This document shows positions 8,161 through 10,459 of a stretch of DNA of 10,459 nt, piece by piece (within the stretch, counting starts at the first letter, position 1; every line of letters begins with the position of its first letter). The DNA is from Pleurotus ostreatus/Saccharomyces cerevisiae fusant. Lineage: Eukaryota > Opisthokonta. The translations under genes were made by a program, and so were the position numbers. The stretch spans positions 1 through 10,459 of the forward strand of contig JAMQCK010001243.1 in the NCBI GenBank assembly GCA_024196135.1. The letters are read 5' to 3'. The notes beneath the pieces are model-generated. The model saw only the letters and a program-made list of their open reading frames with translations, did no database searches and was not told the DNA's origin.

Positions 8161-9440
8161 CGTCTTTCTCCCAAGAAGGTTCCTCGGTCTCCATTTCCGA
8201 CTCCGTCCCTCGCACCCACCCAACAATTTTTCGGGACGACCATACCTTCCCGTGCCATGTTGCCCTCTTCTTCTGCGCTTTTCGCATTCCGCGCGTTCCA
8301 TTTTATGCCCTTTCGACATTCGCCTCCCTCATCACTTTCACTGCACCGACGCGAAGTCTGAATGCATCTCCTTCGAGATACGCATCCGGCCTTTTCATCC
8401 GACGCGTAGCTGCCTCAAACTCTCCTGCACTCGAATCGTACTCGTCTTCCCTTCTTTCCACGGGCATCCTTCGTCCTGTCCCACGCTTCCTCCTCCCTTC
8501 CTCACCACCATTCACCCCCGCTGCTCTCACCCACCCCGCTCTTCCACCTCACCCTGGCCCCCTTCCTCGCACCCTTCGTGTCCTTCTCCCCACACACCTC
8601 GCTCCGCCTCCCCAGGCACCACATTGCGTCTCCCCCGCACCGCGTTATTGCTCAACCACGCACCACGAACCTTCTCCCCCGCACCCGTTCCCTCTCAAAC
8701 ACACCCCTGCTTCCTGTCCAAAAGCACTCTCGGCCCGCTTCGCGCCTCCTCCCCCGACCTTCGCCTTCTCCCCATCTCCTGCGCTCTGAAGCCACACCGA
8801 CTTCTCAAGTTCCCGACAAGGCGACACTCCCTCTCAGTCGCGTCCTCCCCTTCCGCCTCCACCTCCGCTCCGCCTATTCAACCCGGTTCCCCATCTCCGC
8901 ATATCCTCGCTCCCCGCTTCTTCCACCGGTCCAGCTCCCGGTCCTCCCTCAGAGGAGCGCCGACGACTTCCGTTCCCCACAACTTCCCTTGCCAACGCTC
9001 GTACGTCTCCGCCCCATTGCTTCCCTTCACCCTTTCTCTCGTCCTGCTGCCCACCGTCTGCGCTCGTCATGCTCCTCGCCGCCTGCGCTCGTCCATCTCA
9101 CTTCCACCGGCGTCCTCGACTGCGCCTCCCCCTACTCGTCTCCCTCCCCTACCCGCGCCGCTCTCGCTCTCGCTCTCCTTCCGTCAGGCGCCCTCTCCCC
9201 TTCCGCGATACTACCCTGCCTTCGCGCGCGTCATCGGGGCGCGCACCTTCCACGCCTCTTGCAAGCTTGATGGCGCGCGCCGCCCGCGATGCATCCTCAA
9301 CAGCGCACACCGCCCGCCGCGTCTCCGAGACGTGATCGCTGCCGCGGCCGCCTCCCTTCGCTGTCCGCCGCCTCATCGGTCTGCAGGCGCTTGCCGCCGT
9401 CGCTGGGGCCTTCCCTGCTTGTGTCCTGCTGAAGCGTAAT
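8161..9440. other. Second C+T-rich low-complexity block
   Basis: The + strand again becomes strongly pyrimidine-rich. It contains a 395-codon frame (8252-9439) and an overlapping 230-codon frame, both Ser/Pro/Arg/Leu-rich without a recognisable domain. As in the left block, scarcity of purines removes stop codons, so neither is called as a gene. A short CTCTCG repeat lies near 9161-9178. Near 9352-9450 another frame gives a hydrophobic stretch (ALAAVAGAFPACVLL), too short and isolated to call. Confidence 0.65.
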
Positions 9441-9489
9441 ATGGCGCTTTCGCTCCTCGACAGCACGTAATGCAACCGCGACTGAAAGC

Positions 9490-9860
9490 ATGGAATGCGA
9501 AGACATGGGGGAGTGAGGGGAAGAAAGGGAGGGAAGACTAGAATGTGCCTTGATATATGCATATAGCCTGCCGCGAAGGTCAAACTCGCCGGATCCCGCC
9601 TATCAGTAGGAGTCCTCAAGACTCCCCGCTCGGTAAGAGTCTGGCGCTCAGTCCGAGCAATCTGGGCGGGCGTAGGGACACATAAAGTGAAAATGAGCGA
9701 GATGAGCAGACATATGAGGAGGTGGAAGGGGACATGGGGCGGAGCAAGGGGGTAGAGGGAAGGGAAGATAAAAGGTTGGCCGAGAAGGCTGACGAGTTGG
9801 AGATGGGGGAGGGCACTGGGCGACGGCACAAGCAGTAGTGAGCGCATGAGCAACGGGTGG
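9490..9860. other. Second G+A-rich block
   Basis: The + strand is purine-rich, especially 9505-9540 and 9700-9830, directly after the second pyrimidine block. The - strand is open from 9973 to 9149, with a hydrophobic run (HLLICLLISLIFTLCV), but the rest is Pro/Leu/Ser- then Arg-rich, typical of translated pyrimidine tracts, so no gene is called. The order pyrimidine block then purine block repeats what is seen at 1-1700. Confidence 0.6.
9609..9658. other. Two adjacent inverted repeats (potential hairpins)
   Basis: GGAGTC (9609-9614) and GACTCC (9620-9625) form a perfect 6-bp stem around a five-base loop. Two bases later GCTCGG (9628-9633) and CCGAGC (9653-9658) form a second 6-bp stem around a 19-base loop. 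They lie in a non-coding, purine-rich area. I cannot assign a function. The stems are short enough to occur by chance. Confidence 0.35.
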
Positions 9861-10176
9861 ATGATGGAGGACGGAATGATTCTTTGGCTGAAGAGCACTA
9901 ATCTCCTTCTCCGAGGCCGCCGCCGTTGCTGCATGCGGAGAGAGGTCCAGGCAGTCGAGATGGAAGTCGGCAAGTGGCTGTATTGGGTAGAGTCAACAGT
10001 ACCAAAGTTCAGTCATGAGATAGCGAGAGGCTGAAGATGGGAGAGCACGGCTCGGGGCGAACGGCAGAGTCGACGCGACGCGGGGATCATGGACGGAGGC
10101 AAGACCCGGCACCCCGGTCCGATTGCGCGTGTTCGCTCTTCCCAATTTGGATTATCGATTGTTCTTCTCGACCAGC

Positions 10177-10394
10177 ATGTCGTCGGCCGCCATCGACCCT
10201 ACATCCTCTTTTGTTGTACCTTTTCGGAAGAACTACGTGTATTTCAGTCTCTGGACGGCGTGATTCTGATATATGACTGGCTCTTTGCGCCATCGCCCAA
10301 CGGTCGGAATGCAGTCGTATACCTGCTCAAACGGGAACGAATGAGAGGAGAGCGTGCGGCAAGAGCAGTAGAATGGGAGGTACTAGGGGTGTGA
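10177..10394 (+). pseudogene. Possible broken fragment of a DUF6533-like membrane protein
   Basis: ATG 10177 opens a short frame reaching KNYVYFSL before stopping. In the next frame the sequence continues as DGVILIYDWLF and later AVVYLLKRE, up to TGA 10392-10394. Joined, the order resembles the start of the Agaricomycete seven-TM proteins with a DUF6533 N-terminus: a short leader, an NYVxxxS segment, a hydrophobic helix with YD, and a second helix near a YLL/FLL motif. The two parts lie in different frames with no credible intron between them, so if real it is damaged or a fragment. The resemblance is from memory and weak; chance is quite possible. Confidence 0.25.
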
Positions 10395-10459
10395 TTACTA
10401 TTTTTGTGCTGGGCGCTGAATGTCTATGCCGATCAGCATGGTGCGTCCGTTGCTATTCC

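Noticed and set aside
8252..9439. 395-codon open frame on the + strand
   Set aside because: Pro/Ser/Arg-rich translation of a C+T-rich strand where stop codons are rare; a second long frame overlaps it, and there is no domain or start context.
9628..9658. Inverted repeat with GGTAAGAGTCTGGCGCTC, reminiscent of a tRNA arm
   Set aside because: No acceptor stem, no B-box-like TTCGA motif and no cloverleaf spacing around it, so it is not a tRNA.
9149..9973. 274-codon open frame on the - strand with a hydrophobic run
   Set aside because: Its reading comes from pyrimidine tracts, it overlaps the + strand open frames, and it lacks a recognisable domain; one hydrophobic stretch is not enough.

Overview
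The window looks like nuclear DNA of a filamentous basidiomycete, most likely an Agaricomycete. The reasons are six short introns (48-58 nt, GT...AG, mostly GTRNGT donors) in one gene, and a protein architecture (Goodbye-like domain, NACHT NTPase, ankyrin repeats) that I know from the expanded NLR-like (STAND) families of these fungi. The species cannot be read from the sequence.

Layout. 1-1465 is extremely C+T-rich on the + strand, with long but spurious open frames and a perfect 41-bp tandem duplication. At about 1465 the composition flips abruptly to G+A-rich (to about 1700), with G-quadruplex-type G runs. 1701-3932 has balanced composition and no gene I can defend; it holds a 200-codon open frame and one intron-like patch. 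3933-4058 is a six-unit minisatellite directly upstream of the main gene. 4059-4196 is the likely promoter and leader, with a TATA-like element and a 23-codon upstream ORF.

The main gene is a seven-exon NLR-like gene at 4197-6845, encoding a predicted 779-residue protein with an N-terminal Goodbye-like helical region, a NACHT domain with intact Walker A and B motifs, and a winged-helix-like region. Directly behind it, 6776-7749 carries about nine ankyrin repeats that should be the C-terminal sensor of the same protein. They are split over three frames by about five small indels and one nonsense codon. The locus therefore looks like an NLR with an intact NTPase core that has lost its repeat sensor, or is at an early stage of decay.

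On the right, 7750-8160 has no recognisable gene. 8161-9440 is a second C+T-rich block, followed by a second G+A-rich block (about 9490-9860), repeating the order seen on the left. 9861-10459 holds at most a broken fragment resembling the start of a fungal multi-pass membrane protein (DUF6533-like), which is a weak call.
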